Source of the DNA: JBCCZC01 sp039188505
GTDB taxonomy: Bacteria; Pseudomonadota; Gammaproteobacteria; Xanthomonadales; SZUA-38
Direction: 5' to 3'
Length of the DNA stretch: 22,056 nucleotides
Assembly (NCBI GenBank): GCA_039188505.1
Contig: JBCCZC010000042.1
Location: 1 to 22,056 of the forward strand
Positions 1 through 9,422 of the stretch are shown here, one piece after another. The notes beneath the pieces are model-generated. The model was not told where the DNA came from and did not search any database. It saw only the letters and a list, made by a program, of their open reading frames with translations. How positions within the stretch are numbered: position 1 is the first letter of the stretch; every line of letters begins with the position of its first letter. Position numbers and translations under genes: made by a program.

Positions 1-285
1 CATCGAGCTGATTCGATTCATGGGTTCCCTCTGCGGATTCTGGAAGCCAAAGTCAGGTTCACACTTCCAAAGCGCAGCGGGGACGACTTTCCTGTCACCT
101 CATTGCTTGCTCCAGTGACCAGCAAACGTCGTCAGTCTCGAAATGACGAAACAGGCAAGACCTGATCCTGCCCTCCTCCCCCTCGGTCGGTTAGGCCAAT
201 GCCGCTGAAGTCCCGGCTGCTTTCTGTGCCGGGACCCGGGGGCCCTTTCCGCCCGGCCTATCATTCCGTCTCGACGAAATCCCGG
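1..285. other. Intergenic, left edge
   Basis: No supportable gene. Short frames open from the left edge on the plus strand (to a stop at 163-165 in frame 1) but resemble nothing I know. The interval holds one copy of the CAAGACCTG element (156-172) and GC-rich sequence around 231-250 next to the end of the minus-strand propeller gene. I could not draw a convincing terminator for that gene. Confidence 0.5.
156..172 (+). repeat. CAAGACCTGACCCC-like element, copy 1
   Basis: Reads CAAGACCTGATCCTGCC on the plus strand. It shares the AGACCTGA core with copies near 9152, 12046, 12911, 14275 and 14315, all outside confidently assigned coding sequence. Confidence 0.45.
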
Positions 286-2289
286 TCAACGACCACCTAC
301 CGACTCGAAGCCGCTAGCGAAGACGGCGTCCGGCCCGATTCGGGCGATGGAGGCGCCGCGCGATGCGGCCAGATACTGGTCATGCTGATGAACGTCCTCG
401 ACGAACGCGGTCACGGTGAATGGGAACGCGTCGCCCAAGGGCTCCCAGTTCACGCCGTCGTTGTCGCTGAAGTACAGTCCGTCGTCTCGCACGCTCGCCA
501 CGAGCTGACCGATGCCCGACGGCGCGAATAGCACCGCGGAGCTGCCGGGCAGATCGTCCGCCAACAGGCTGAACTGCGCGCCCTCCTCCGCGAGATCCAG
601 GCGAAACAGTGCCCCCGAGGTGTTTGCGAAATAGACGAACCCACGCGCCTGGTCGATTGCGATGCTCGAGCCGAAATTGTTGGTGGGTCCGTCGTCCGGT
701 ACGTCGATCCAGCTCAGCCCCGCTTCGGTATCGACGCCGCGATGCGCGCCTCGCCCGAAGCTGATCGTGTACAGGTGTCCCGTGGCGTTGTCGCGCACCA
801 GACCGTTGAGCGAGGTATTGGTCAGCCCCTCGTTCTCGAGCGTCCAAACCACGTTTTCAACGTCCGACAGATCTCCCCGGTAGACGCCGCCGGTCGTGGC
901 CACGAAGACGGTCTGCGCGTCCAGCTGTACGAGGCCGCGGATGTCGCGGTTCACCGCGTTTTCCGGGTCGAGATTTTCCCAGCTCTGTCCTGCATCCGTG
1001 CTGCGGTAGAGGTCATCGCGCTGGAAGCCGAAGTACGTGCTCGCATCGTCCATCGACACCTGCAGCAGCGATACACCGGTGTCGGGGGCGAGGCCTGCGC
1101 CTGTCGCCGCCCAGGTGGCGCCACCGTCGACCGTCTCCACCAGCCCCGGCCCGAAGACGCCGCCGAGGTAACGACCCGGCGTTGCAGGATCGACCAGCAA
1201 GCCGGACATCTCGCCCGCGTTCAGACCCGCGTTGGAGGTTGACCAAACTCCGCTGTTCCGACGCAGGATCCCGAATCCGTTGGTGCCGGCCAGCGCGCGC
1301 TCCGCGAACGCGACCTCCAGGATCTCGCCGAACGCCGAGTGGGCCTCGAGTCGCCATGCGCCAATGCCGCCGCCCGTTGCCGTCCGGTGAATGCCGTCGG
1401 TGCCGCCGGTAAACAGAACGCCCCCAGCGCCCGGTTCGGCCGTGATGAGCCGGACGCCGCCAGGATGCGACGTGCTGACCCAACTCGTCGTCGCATCGTC
1501 ATACCGGAAAGTGTTGTTCGCGACCGTCGCGAAGAGCGCCCCCGCGGCGTCGAAGGCCAGCTCGGCGCTGCGCGGGTTGCTGAGCCCGGTATTCCTCGGC
1601 GTGAAGGTCCAGTTCGTTCCGTCGAATGTGGCCTCGGCGATGCCCGGATCAGCGGACTGGGTCGCAACGAACAGGCGATCGGCGTTCAGCGGGTCAACTG
1701 CGATCGAGGTGATCAACACACCGCTGAAGGTTTCGTCGGACTCATCGAGGCGCGCCCACGTTCGGCCGCTATTCGTGCTCTGCACCAGACCAGCGCCGCT
1801 GGTACCGACGTAGATGACGCCCGCATTGATCGGGTCGACGGCGAAGCTGCTATTGGCTCCGGAGTAGGTGCCCGGCACGTCGTTCCAGGTCGCACCTCCG
1901 TCGGTGCTTCGGCTGATGCGACCGGTGAACGACGTGAGCGCGTAGAACGCGCCCGATTGGTGGGGGTCTGCGACCAGCGTCCGCGTCCGATTACCGAAGG
2001 AAACGGGCTCCGATCGGGTCCAGCTCCGGCCGCCATCGCTGCTGCGAAAGACGCCGTTCGTTCGAGTAGACGCAACCACCACGCTCGGATCCGTTGCGTC
2101 GACCGCCAGGCCGCCGATCTGTCCCACCGGCGGACCGATCTCGCGCCAGCTGCCGCTTGCCGGCAGTTCGCTGAGCGCCGTCGACGGGACGCCTGCGACG
2201 GCGGCGATCAACGCGGCCATCGTCCAAGACGGCGCTGTCCGCAGTGTGCCGCTCCAGCGCCACCGGCGCCTCCCATGCTGATTGTCCAT
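286..2289 (-). CDS. Secreted Asp-box (BNR) beta-propeller protein
   Basis: Exported protein of about 667 residues. An in-frame ATG lies 7 codons upstream (2310), but GGGGAG at 2296-2301 sits 6 nt before the ATG at 2289, so I start there. A basic N-terminus is followed by a hydrophobic segment ending near PSTALS, a likely Sec signal peptide. The mature part has spaced Asp-box motifs such as SDGGRSWTR, STDGGATWN, STNSGRTWAR, VDGGATWAAT, STDAGQSWENL and SDNDGVNWEPL, with repeated AVDP-x-N segments. This pattern is typical of multi-bladed sortilin/sialidase-fold propellers. Catalytic sialidase residues cannot be assigned, so it is probably a binding or structural surface protein. The C-terminus AVFASGFESVGGR carries the F-x-x-x-F-E tail shared with the next two secreted proteins. 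It is divergent from the 2795 gene across about 500 bp. Confidence 0.9.
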   Translation of the reverse strand: MDNQHGRRRWRWSGTLRTAPSWTMAALIAAVAGVPSTALSELPASGSWREIGPPVGQIGGLAVDATDPSVVVASTRTNGVFRSSDGGRSWTRSEPVSFGNRTRTLVADPHQSGAFYALTSFTGRISRSTDGGATWNDVPGTYSGANSSFAVDPINAGVIYVGTSGAGLVQSTNSGRTWARLDESDETFSGVLITSIAVDPLNADRLFVATQSADPGIAEATFDGTNWTFTPRNTGLSNPRSAELAFDAAGALFATVANNTFRYDDATTSWVSTSHPGGVRLITAEPGAGGVLFTGGTDGIHRTATGGGIGAWRLEAHSAFGEILEVAFAERALAGTNGFGILRRNSGVWSTSNAGLNAGEMSGLLVDPATPGRYLGGVFGPGLVETVDGGATWAATGAGLAPDTGVSLLQVSMDDASTYFGFQRDDLYRSTDAGQSWENLDPENAVNRDIRGLVQLDAQTVFVATTGGVYRGDLSDVENVVWTLENEGLTNTSLNGLVRDNATGHLYTISFGRGAHRGVDTEAGLSWIDVPDDGPTNNFGSSIAIDQARGFVYFANTSGALFRLDLAEEGAQFSLLADDLPGSSAVLFAPSGIGQLVASVRDDGLYFSDNDGVNWEPLGDAFPFTVTAFVEDVHQHDQYLAASRGASIARIGPDAVFASGFESVGGR

Positions 2290-2794
2290 TGCCTTCTCCC
2301 CGGCCTCCATGGCCGCATCTCGTATCGCTGCAAGAGGGACACCAGGTCTTTCCTTCGAACGTCAGACCGGTGACCACGTACATACAACCTACGAATTGCG
2401 CGCACCTTTCCCGCCACAGCCGGCGGGCTGGACTGCCGTTCCCCAGCTGGTGGGGACGTTGCCGGCAAGGAGATCAGGCGCCTTAACCGCGGCACATCGC
2501 GCGCCGATCGAGTCGCTCGCGGTAGAACGCGGCGCGCCTAGGCACAGGAAATCAGCGACGCAAGACGCCGGACGCGACGTGACCCCCACGCCGCGGCTTG
2601 CGCGCACCGGTCCAACGATCGGCGAGCCCCCGGTACAACGGGCAGGGTTACGCAGCGGACTCGCCGGGGCAGAGGCCCCGTGGTCCGGAACCCGATTGAG
2701 GCAAGCGCGCGGGGTGAGCGTCGCGAGCGGCACCGTGTGCGATTTCGACGCACGCGAGCATTGGGATGGGTAGACCGTACGGAAAGGGATGCCC
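2290..2794. other. Divergent intergenic region
   Basis: About 500 bp between the divergently transcribed propeller gene and the giant secreted protein gene. It must hold both promoters, but I could not pick convincing -35/-10 pairs. Short imperfect dyads exist (for example TCCCC...GGGGA near 2440-2456). Overlapping frames in all directions are rich in Arg, Ala and Pro and look non-coding. Confidence 0.5.
2781..2787 (+). promoter_or_regulatory. Ribosome binding site deciding start at 2795
   Basis: GGAAAGG abuts the first ATG (2789) too closely to serve it, but lies 7 nt before the second in-frame ATG (2795). The second start also gives a cleaner signal peptide (MSRLIVAIAL...). Confidence 0.6.
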
Positions 2795-5700
2795 ATGTCC
2801 AGGCTGATCGTCGCCATTGCCCTGATCTTCTCGCCCATGCTCGCGCTCGCGGAGTTCGAGCTGCAGCTGCTGCCCGACACCGTCTCCGAGGGCGCAGACG
2901 TCAACGGCATCGTTCGGGGAGACAGCCCTTCCTCGCCCCGGGCCCTCCGCATCTCCGGCGTTGATGACCGCGCCGAGCTGCTGGTCGAGTTCGAGACCGA
3001 CAGCGCCGGTCGTGGTGCATTCCAGGGCGCCCTGTCGGAGTTCGTGCCTCCCGGCGTCTACGACGTCCTGCTCTACGACGAGCGGGAGCAGGAGGTGCTC
3101 GAGACCACGACGCTGACGGTCACGCCGGCACCGACAATCCGCTTCGACCGCCGCTCGGGGTTCGGCGGGACGGAGGTCGGCGTCACCTTCCAGAACCTGG
3201 TTCCGGGCGTCGTCGAGTTCTACCTGGATGATGTGCCCGTCATCGGCGCCCGGGCGGTCTCGGACTCTGCCTTCTCCACCACCGTCGTGATCCCCCGCGG
3301 GTCCGCCGGGACGATCACCGCCTCCCTGGTGAATCGGGTAGGCCAGCGCATCACCGGCGTGGGCACAGCCATCTTGGAACGCCGCGCGCAGACCATGGCG
3401 GCGCCGGAGCTGCCGACCCTCCGCTGGCCTGCCCGCTTCGGACCGAGCGACATCATCGAGATCACCGGCGAACTGCAGGTGCCGGAGGGGACACGGGTCA
3501 CGGACTATGACTGGACGACGGTCTGGATCACCCGCGACGGTCGCCAGTTCCCGGTCAACACGCGCCCGCTCGAGTTCGACCTCGACGGCGAGGCGCCCGA
3601 CTTCGGCGAGCCGGTGGCCTTCTCCGTCAACGTGGCGCTGCCGTCGATGCAGAACGGCTTCCCTCCGGCGGAGCGGGATCAGCTCGACGAACTCGGCTTC
3701 GTCTACACGAATCCCTCGACGGGCCAGTCCGGGCGCATCGTCCATCCCGCCGCCGCGACGGGCCTCGATGACGAGGCCGGGATCACCATCACGGGCCGCC
3801 TCGTCGAATTCGATCCCGACGACGACGACCCGAACCCGGACCTGACGGACAACGCGCCGATCGTCGGGGCGATCTGGAACGTGACCGCGAAGACGGAGCT
3901 CATCGAACCCAATACGCAGATCCCGTTGCCGGACGGCAAGGCCGCGGCAACCGAAACGACGGTCAATACGCTGGCAGCCGGCGTTCACGGCAACAACCAG
4001 CTCACCGCGGTCACCGAAGCCAACGAGACGCCCACGGGCTGCCCGGTGACGCTCGACAACGGCGTGACCGACGAGAATGGCGAGTTCCAGTTCGCGTTCT
4101 CGCCTTTCCTGACCGACCTGCTCAGGATCTACAACACGAAGATCTCGGCCACGGCCGGTGGCGCCGTCGAGTACATCCCGCCAAAGAACCCACCGCTCGA
4201 CGAGTTCCTCATTCGCCTCTCAGCCCTGCTGCAGGGCTTCGGCATTCCCGTCGGGACGCAGAACGGTAACGCCCTCTTCGGCGGCATCCGCTACGAGTTC
4301 AAGCGCGAGTTCGATGCCACCTACAACTTCCGGACGAACTTCCGGGCCGGGGATCCGCGCGACCCGGATCCACCCATCTTCGACCAGCCCTTCGATCCGC
4401 GCGAGACGCTCATCTCCGTGATGGCGCCGGTCGACGTCGCGCAGGCCCAGGAGCTACCTTCGACCCCGTACATCGAGGAACTCGCAGCCGCCCTGCCCCG
4501 GGATGGTCAACCCGCGCGGTTCTCAAAGATCATCGCCTTTCCGTCGCTCCGGGGGACGGACCTCGACAACGAGGCCATCACCCTGGTCCTGCCCTGGTCC
4601 GGACGGCTCTTCGGTACCTTCGAGGAGGACGTGGTGGTGAGTCTGGACGGTCAAACGATCGGCACCATGTCGTCGAGCGCGGGCATCGAGTGCGCCGTGG
4701 CGGGCAGCTTCCGGATCAATCTCACGGGCCTGGCAACCTGGGATCTTGCGGGACAGCAATCGGCCATCGTGCCCGGTCGTATCGACACGGTCTCGGAGAC
4801 GGGCGCTGCCTACTTCAAGGAATTCGAGATCCTCATCGAGCAGGGTCCAACCTGGTGGCAGGACGCCAGCCGCTGGGAGAACGCCAGCGTCTCCTGGAGC
4901 CCCGAGATCATCACGATCCGCGCCGATGAGAAAGCAAACAAGATGAGCAGCGCGACGGCGCCCGAGGTCCCGAAGGATGTCGGCAAGCTCGAGAACGACA
5001 ACATGGAGGTCGCCACCGTCACCCAGACCCTGCGCGGGGGCCAGGTGTCGGGCACGACTCGCAATGGGGTGACCGACCAGGTCGTGGCCAACCAGCCGGC
5101 GGGCGCCAAGGTCGTTGCCCGGACGCGCTATACGAGCGGCACGTCGGTCCGCAGCACTGAGCTTCTGTTGCTGGAGCAGATTGGAACCGAGGTCCTCCCG
5201 AAGTCCGTGGTCGACCTTGACTGCAACGGAGAGGAAACCGTGGCGTGTCTCAGACGTCGCCTCGCGGAAGGTGAAAGCCCCAGCTCGGGGAGCGCCACGC
5301 CGATCACCATCCTGGACACCGGCAAGATCCCGCTCTTCCGCTACGCCTGGGGTGTCCCGCCGATTGCGGCATTGACCGTGGGTGCCGACATCTGGTTCCG
5401 TGCCGTGCTCAACTACTTCATGTTCGTCGAAACGGCCAGCGCGTCCATCGACGTGGATGGCCTCGTGGAGCCCGAGGTCACCGGCGGCCTGGACGTGTTC
5501 CTCGACCTCAGCGCGCTGTTCGGCATCGTGAGCGGCCGCCTGACGGCAGCCCCTGCCGTCGGCGTTGCCATGCCCGTGGTGGTCTCCGACACGCAGTTCA
5601 ACGCAATGGCGAGCCAGCCCTGCTTCAATTTTGTCATGGACCTGTTCCTGCAGGTGTCACTCGGGCCGTGCCCGCTCTGCGCCAAGCTGAACTTCAGCGA

Positions 5701-7840
5701 GCGCGCCATCGATTACGCGGAGAGGGCCGGCTGCGTCGTCGCCGGGCTGAATCCCAAGGGGACGGCGCCGGAGGGTCCGGCCGCGGGCAAGCTCGCCCTG
5801 GCCACCGACAATTTCGGGACCGCCACGGGCGTCTTCGCGACCGACCAGGGCATCCAGGCCCTCAATCTCCAGGGCGGCACGCCCGGTAACCTGCAGTCCC
5901 TCGACTCCGGACCCGGCGCCATGCGCCCGGCCGCGGCGTTCTTCGACGTCGGCAAGGGCATGGCCGTCTGGGCCCAGTCCTCGCTCGACCCCTTTGCCTT
6001 CGCAGCGCTTCCCGACCAGACGTCCGATGACCCCTGCCATGACGACCCTTCGAGCAGCTTTGCACAGACCGTCGCGGGTGCCGACAACTGCTCGGCCATG
6101 GGGCCCGGCCGGCTCCCCGGAACCGAGTTCCAGCACATGGTGTACGCGCTGCTCGAGAACGACACCTGGGGACCGACCCTGGATCTGACGCTGCCAACCA
6201 CCGGCGAGGGCGGCGTCGAACTCGCCGCCTGCATGGACGGTGACGCCGGCTGTCCGGCCGGCGGCGAGATTCTCGCGGTCTGGGAGATCGACACGGCTAT
6301 GGATCTCAACGAACAGCGGATCAAGCTGCGCTACGCCCGCTACAGCGGTGCGCGCGGCACCTGGTCGGAGATCGAGACCATCGACCCGGGTAGCTCCGCC
6401 AAGGACGTGCAGGCCGAGCCGCTCTACGTCCGCGGAGATCCGAGCCGGGGGATCAGTGCGGAACCGGTGATCACCTGGGTCCGCAACCCGATGGCCACCC
6501 GAGGCAACCTCAACCTGCAGGAGCGCGAGCTCTGGTACGAGTTCGTGGATCATTCCGCCGGCCCCCAGCAGGCGATCGGGCTCCCGGCCGGTGTCAGCTC
6601 GCCCTCCGCCGACGACTTCTCGGACCGCAGCTTCGCCGTGGCCTTCGCCCAGTCCGCAGATACCACCTTCTTCGGCAATCGACGCGCGCTCTGGATCGCC
6701 CGCGCGCGGGACTGCATGGGTGGCATCTGCACGTGGACGACGAACGTGCCGACGGACGAGGACCGCCGCCTGTTCGTCGAGAATCCATCGATCGTCATCG
6801 ACGACCTCGATCGCGTGACGGTAACCGGGCGACAGCTCGGGCTCGACGGGGCACTGACGGGCCTCGAAGCCATCGGCGTCGTGACCGGAACGGGCGATCT
6901 GTTCCGCTACAGCACGACGCTGGCCGACCTCAGCGTTGGCAGCAGCACCGCGCTCAGCGATGACGGTGCGGTCAACTGGCAGCCCGAAGCGGTCTTCGAT
7001 CCGGTCACGAACAATTTCATGGTCTTGAGCGCCAAGGGCATCGGCGTCGAACAGCTCGCCAAGGCACGCCTGGGCAAGAACGCCGCCGGAATTGTCGCGC
7101 GTCCCGTCGCCGGCGTCATGAGCAAGGGCCTGACCGGCTCGACCGGTGTGTTTCTCAGCATGCAGGAGCAAGGACCAGACGGCGTCGTGACCGCCGCCTC
7201 CGCGACGGAGACGGTCCTGGAACCCGGCGGCCGCGTCGAGGTCGAGGTCAGCTTCGAGAACCGGGGGATCGATTTCGGCGGTTCCGTCGAGCTCGCAGCG
7301 TTCTGGGACGGCCCGAACGGCGTCGGCGAGCGGACCATCCTGACCCGCGTACGCCCGGACGATGGGCCGGCCACGACGGTCCTCAGCGTCGCCGTGCCGC
7401 GCACGTTCTCGGCCGACGAGCCCCACACGCTCTACGTGACGCTGAACCCGGATCTCGCAGCCCACGAGGTCACGCTTGAGAACAACACCGCGACGGTCGA
7501 CTTCGGCGCGATGCCGGTGCCCTTCGACATCGCGCCGTCGGTCGATGCCGCGGGAACCATCGCCTTCCTCGATTGGTCGGTCGAGGAGGACGAGCGCGTC
7601 ACCGGGTTCCGGATCTACCGCCGGGAGCTCGGCTCGGACGTGATCTATAGCGTCGGCTACAGCCCCGTCGACGGCTTCGCGGACCTCAACGTCATCCCGG
7701 GTACGGTCTACGAATACCGGGTGGCCAGCCTGTCGGACAACATGATGGAGTCCGATCCCTCCGCGTGGGTCGCGGTCGGCGTGAATGCGATTCGTTCGGA
7801 GCTGCTGTTCTCAGACAGTTTCGAGACCCGGTTCCCCTAG
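2795..7840 (+). CDS. Giant secreted multidomain surface protein
   Basis: About 1,681 residues with a Sec signal peptide (hydrophobic core IVAIALIFSPMLALA, probable cleavage before EFEL). The N-terminal third is beta-rich, with Ig-like segments (residues ~110-200 and ~205-325) and a carboxypeptidase-regulatory-like segment (~335-450) containing GVTDENGEFQF. The centre (~1010-1450) reads like propeller or surface-adhesin sequence (AVWEID, ITWVRNP). Residues ~1475-1580 match the CARDB pattern (PGGRVEVEVSFENRG ... LENNTATVDF). Residues ~1580-1665 look like fibronectin type III (GFRIYRREL ... VYEYRVASLSD). It ends SELLFSDSFETRFP, carrying the shared F-x-x-x-F-E tail. No catalytic motif was seen. 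Likely role is extracellular or surface binding; the substrate is unknown. Codon use resembles its neighbours. Confidence 0.92.
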   Translation: MSRLIVAIALIFSPMLALAEFELQLLPDTVSEGADVNGIVRGDSPSSPRALRISGVDDRAELLVEFETDSAGRGAFQGALSEFVPPGVYDVLLYDEREQEVLETTTLTVTPAPTIRFDRRSGFGGTEVGVTFQNLVPGVVEFYLDDVPVIGARAVSDSAFSTTVVIPRGSAGTITASLVNRVGQRITGVGTAILERRAQTMAAPELPTLRWPARFGPSDIIEITGELQVPEGTRVTDYDWTTVWITRDGRQFPVNTRPLEFDLDGEAPDFGEPVAFSVNVALPSMQNGFPPAERDQLDELGFVYTNPSTGQSGRIVHPAAATGLDDEAGITITGRLVEFDPDDDDPNPDLTDNAPIVGAIWNVTAKTELIEPNTQIPLPDGKAAATETTVNTLAAGVHGNNQLTAVTEANETPTGCPVTLDNGVTDENGEFQFAFSPFLTDLLRIYNTKISATAGGAVEYIPPKNPPLDEFLIRLSALLQGFGIPVGTQNGNALFGGIRYEFKREFDATYNFRTNFRAGDPRDPDPPIFDQPFDPRETLISVMAPVDVAQAQELPSTPYIEELAAALPRDGQPARFSKIIAFPSLRGTDLDNEAITLVLPWSGRLFGTFEEDVVVSLDGQTIGTMSSSAGIECAVAGSFRINLTGLATWDLAGQQSAIVPGRIDTVSETGAAYFKEFEILIEQGPTWWQDASRWENASVSWSPEIITIRADEKANKMSSATAPEVPKDVGKLENDNMEVATVTQTLRGGQVSGTTRNGVTDQVVANQPAGAKVVARTRYTSGTSVRSTELLLLEQIGTEVLPKSVVDLDCNGEETVACLRRRLAEGESPSSGSATPITILDTGKIPLFRYAWGVPPIAALTVGADIWFRAVLNYFMFVETASASIDVDGLVEPEVTGGLDVFLDLSALFGIVSGRLTAAPAVGVAMPVVVSDTQFNAMASQPCFNFVMDLFLQVSLGPCPLCAKLNFSERAIDYAERAGCVVAGLNPKGTAPEGPAAGKLALATDNFGTATGVFATDQGIQALNLQGGTPGNLQSLDSGPGAMRPAAAFFDVGKGMAVWAQSSLDPFAFAALPDQTSDDPCHDDPSSSFAQTVAGADNCSAMGPGRLPGTEFQHMVYALLENDTWGPTLDLTLPTTGEGGVELAACMDGDAGCPAGGEILAVWEIDTAMDLNEQRIKLRYARYSGARGTWSEIETIDPGSSAKDVQAEPLYVRGDPSRGISAEPVITWVRNPMATRGNLNLQERELWYEFVDHSAGPQQAIGLPAGVSSPSADDFSDRSFAVAFAQSADTTFFGNRRALWIARARDCMGGICTWTTNVPTDEDRRLFVENPSIVIDDLDRVTVTGRQLGLDGALTGLEAIGVVTGTGDLFRYSTTLADLSVGSSTALSDDGAVNWQPEAVFDPVTNNFMVLSAKGIGVEQLAKARLGKNAAGIVARPVAGVMSKGLTGSTGVFLSMQEQGPDGVVTAASATETVLEPGGRVEVEVSFENRGIDFGGSVELAAFWDGPNGVGERTILTRVRPDDGPATTVLSVAVPRTFSADEPHTLYVTLNPDLAAHEVTLENNTATVDFGAMPVPFDIAPSVDAAGTIAFLDWSVEEDERVTGFRIYRRELGSDVIYSVGYSPVDGFADLNVIPGTVYEYRVASLSDNMMESDPSAWVAVGVNAIRSELLFSDSFETRFP

Positions 7841-8152
7841 CGAAGGTGCGCCGCGACCCGGATCCCGGACGTGGGTGGCCAGCGGCCCTCCCGTTCCACC
7901 TGCTAGGCGGAGTGCGGATCCTTCCGGAGTCAAGCCAGGGACGCGCGGCCGTTTGCGCTTCCGGCAGGCTCATTCCGGACCCTATTCCGGGAAATGCCGG
8001 CAACGTGAGCACTTGCAGGGTTTCGAATTCTCGACCAGGAACCTGGAGGCGAATCGCGTCAAGGACTACGCGGGTAGTCCTGGCATGCGCGCCGTGCCCT
8101 GCTAGGCTGAAGAGCGATGCGTTTCGCAGCGGCAACGGAAAGGGGGCGGAAG
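7841..8152. other. Intergenic region with hairpin
   Basis: 312 bp between two co-directional secreted-protein genes. Besides the hairpin at 8062-8081 and the ribosome binding site at 8141-8146, I see no coding signal. A sigma-54-like TGGCAT near 8081 fails on spacing. Confidence 0.45.
8062..8081. repeat. Perfect 8-bp stem, 4-nt loop inverted repeat
   Basis: AGGACTAC-GCGG-GTAGTCCT forms a perfect dyad about 70 bp before the start at 8153. It has no following T run, so an operator or 5' UTR hairpin is as likely as a terminator. Confidence 0.45.
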
Positions 8153-9142
8153 ATGAGGACAGGGAAGATCGTGACGAGCGTGCTGCTCGGGGTCATATTC
8201 ACGGTTGTCGCGGCCAACGCGACCGCGTTCGAATTCCCCTGGCGCACCGCGAAGGGCGGCGACAATTACTGCCAGGGAAATGACTGTACGACCGATGCGG
8301 ATTGCGGGACGGGCGGACAGTGCGTGTCAGTGAGCTGCGAATTCGACAAACGCAAGGGCGGGACGACCTACATCGAGGAGCGCGCGTGCGTCCCAAAGGC
8401 GTTTTACGACAGATTCGGCTTACCCGAGAGCCGTGGCGATCTCGGTGGCAGCGGCACTCCCGACAATGACGACCGGCGACGCGGCGTTGAGGGGCCTGCC
8501 ACGATCGAGATCGATGCGGGTAGCTTCCAGAGTTTCGGGCGGGAGTTCGTGCCGCTCGAAGGCGGCAACGCCGAGGGTCTATACACGGACGTACCCGTAC
8601 TCGACGGCGTCTTGGCGTTTCGAGCCGGGCCGAGTGGATCCGTCTGCTTTGCCTTCGAAGGGGTCAACGACAGCGACACTGACGAATTCTTCCTGATTGC
8701 CTTCGAGCTTCCCACAGTCGTCGACGCCGAGACGGTCTACACCCTCCGCAATGGGCTCGAGCTGACCGTCTTCGATCTTGACGGGGACGGTGCTGCCGCG
8801 TCGGATGTGCAGCAGACCATTTCCGGGAAGGCCATCGGGGAAGTCGTCGACTTCATCGGTTTTCGTGCCGGCGTCGATATCGAACTGTCGGCCCCGACCA
8901 GCGAGGCAGAAGGAGAGACGCGCTTCTTTCGCGAAGGGCCAGGGGACGCGCCGCGGGTTGGCGACCTGGCCGAACTCGTTGTCTTCACGAGCCTGACGCT
9001 CTCCGCCGGGGACGCCATTGCCATGACTGGCAAGGTCGTTGCGGATCGGGGAGACGGGCTACCGGCTTGCTCGATCCCATTCACGCGCGATGACATCTTC
9101 ACCAGCAGCTTCGAGGCGCAGGAAGGCAATCCCGTCCGGTAG
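8153..9142 (+). CDS. Secreted protein with Cys-rich N-terminus
   Basis: 329 residues. An ATG at 8117 is in frame, but AGGGGG at 8141-8146 lies 6 nt before the ATG at 8153, and that start places the hydrophobic segment (VTSVLLGVIFTVVAANATA) as a normal signal peptide. The mature N-terminus carries six cysteines (about residues 40, 45, 51, 57, 62, 79) in a C-x-x-D-x-D-C-x-x-G-x-x-C-x4-C pattern. This resembles the CxxDxDCxxGxxC modules common in secreted myxobacterial proteins and probably forms disulfides. The rest is an acidic beta-rich domain I do not recognise, with phrases such as LTVFDLDGDGAAASD that could bind calcium. The C-terminus DDIFTSSFEAQEGNPVR has the F-x-x-x-F-E tail shared with the two genes to the left. 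Function unknown. Confidence 0.85.
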   Translation: MRTGKIVTSVLLGVIFTVVAANATAFEFPWRTAKGGDNYCQGNDCTTDADCGTGGQCVSVSCEFDKRKGGTTYIEERACVPKAFYDRFGLPESRGDLGGSGTPDNDDRRRGVEGPATIEIDAGSFQSFGREFVPLEGGNAEGLYTDVPVLDGVLAFRAGPSGSVCFAFEGVNDSDTDEFFLIAFELPTVVDAETVYTLRNGLELTVFDLDGDGAAASDVQQTISGKAIGEVVDFIGFRAGVDIELSAPTSEAEGETRFFREGPGDAPRVGDLAELVVFTSLTLSAGDAIAMTGKVVADRGDGLPACSIPFTRDDIFTSSFEAQEGNPVR

Positions 9143-9151
9143 GGAAAGTCT

Positions 9152-9173
9152 GTGGGTCAGGTCCTGTTCCTTG
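9152..9173 (-). repeat. CAAGACCTGACCCC-like element, copy 2
   Basis: On the minus strand it reads AAGGAACAGGACCTGACCCA (20 of the bases), inverted relative to copy 1. It starts about 10 bp after the stop codon of the 8153-9142 gene. Confidence 0.45.
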
Positions 9174-9352
9174 CGCGCCACGCGGTGCTGATGGTGCTCT
9201 GAATTAGCGCCTGGTTGCCGCGTTTGTGAGACCGTTCTTGTCGCGCCCACAAGGCAGAATTCTCCGCTTTACCGCGTGCACGGCGCTCGCGTTCCGTCCG
9301 GGTCTTGGAGGCATGAGGACCCAAGCCAGGCAGCTCCGCCAATCCATCTGAA

Positions 9353-9371
9353 GGTCCTGGCTGACAGGACC
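9353..9371. repeat. Perfect 7-bp stem hairpin upstream of S41 gene
   Basis: GGTCCTG-GCTGA-CAGGACC is a perfect inverted repeat, about 50 bp before the chosen start of the S41 peptidase gene. It may be a 5' UTR hairpin. No T run follows. Confidence 0.4.
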
Positions 9372-9422
9372 ACCGCGGACGCGCAACAATCGCAAGATGG
9401 GGCAGAAGCCGCGACTGCCAGA

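Noticed and set aside
2648..3988. 446-codon minus-strand frame over the start of the giant protein gene
   Set aside because: Arg/Asp/Gly-rich shadow of the plus-strand gene; no plausible start or family.
5657..7465. 602-codon minus-strand frame inside the giant secreted protein gene
   Set aside because: The translation is compositionally biased with no recognisable motif, while the plus-strand frame has a signal peptide and domains.
8081..8097. Sigma-54 promoter (TGGCAT ... GTGC) before the 8153 gene
   Set aside because: The spacing between the two elements is one base too long for the strict -24/-12 geometry and the second element is a poor match.
9276..9422. N-terminal extension of the S41 peptidase from GTG 9276
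   Set aside because: It would put 49 non-conserved, polar residues before an obvious signal peptide.
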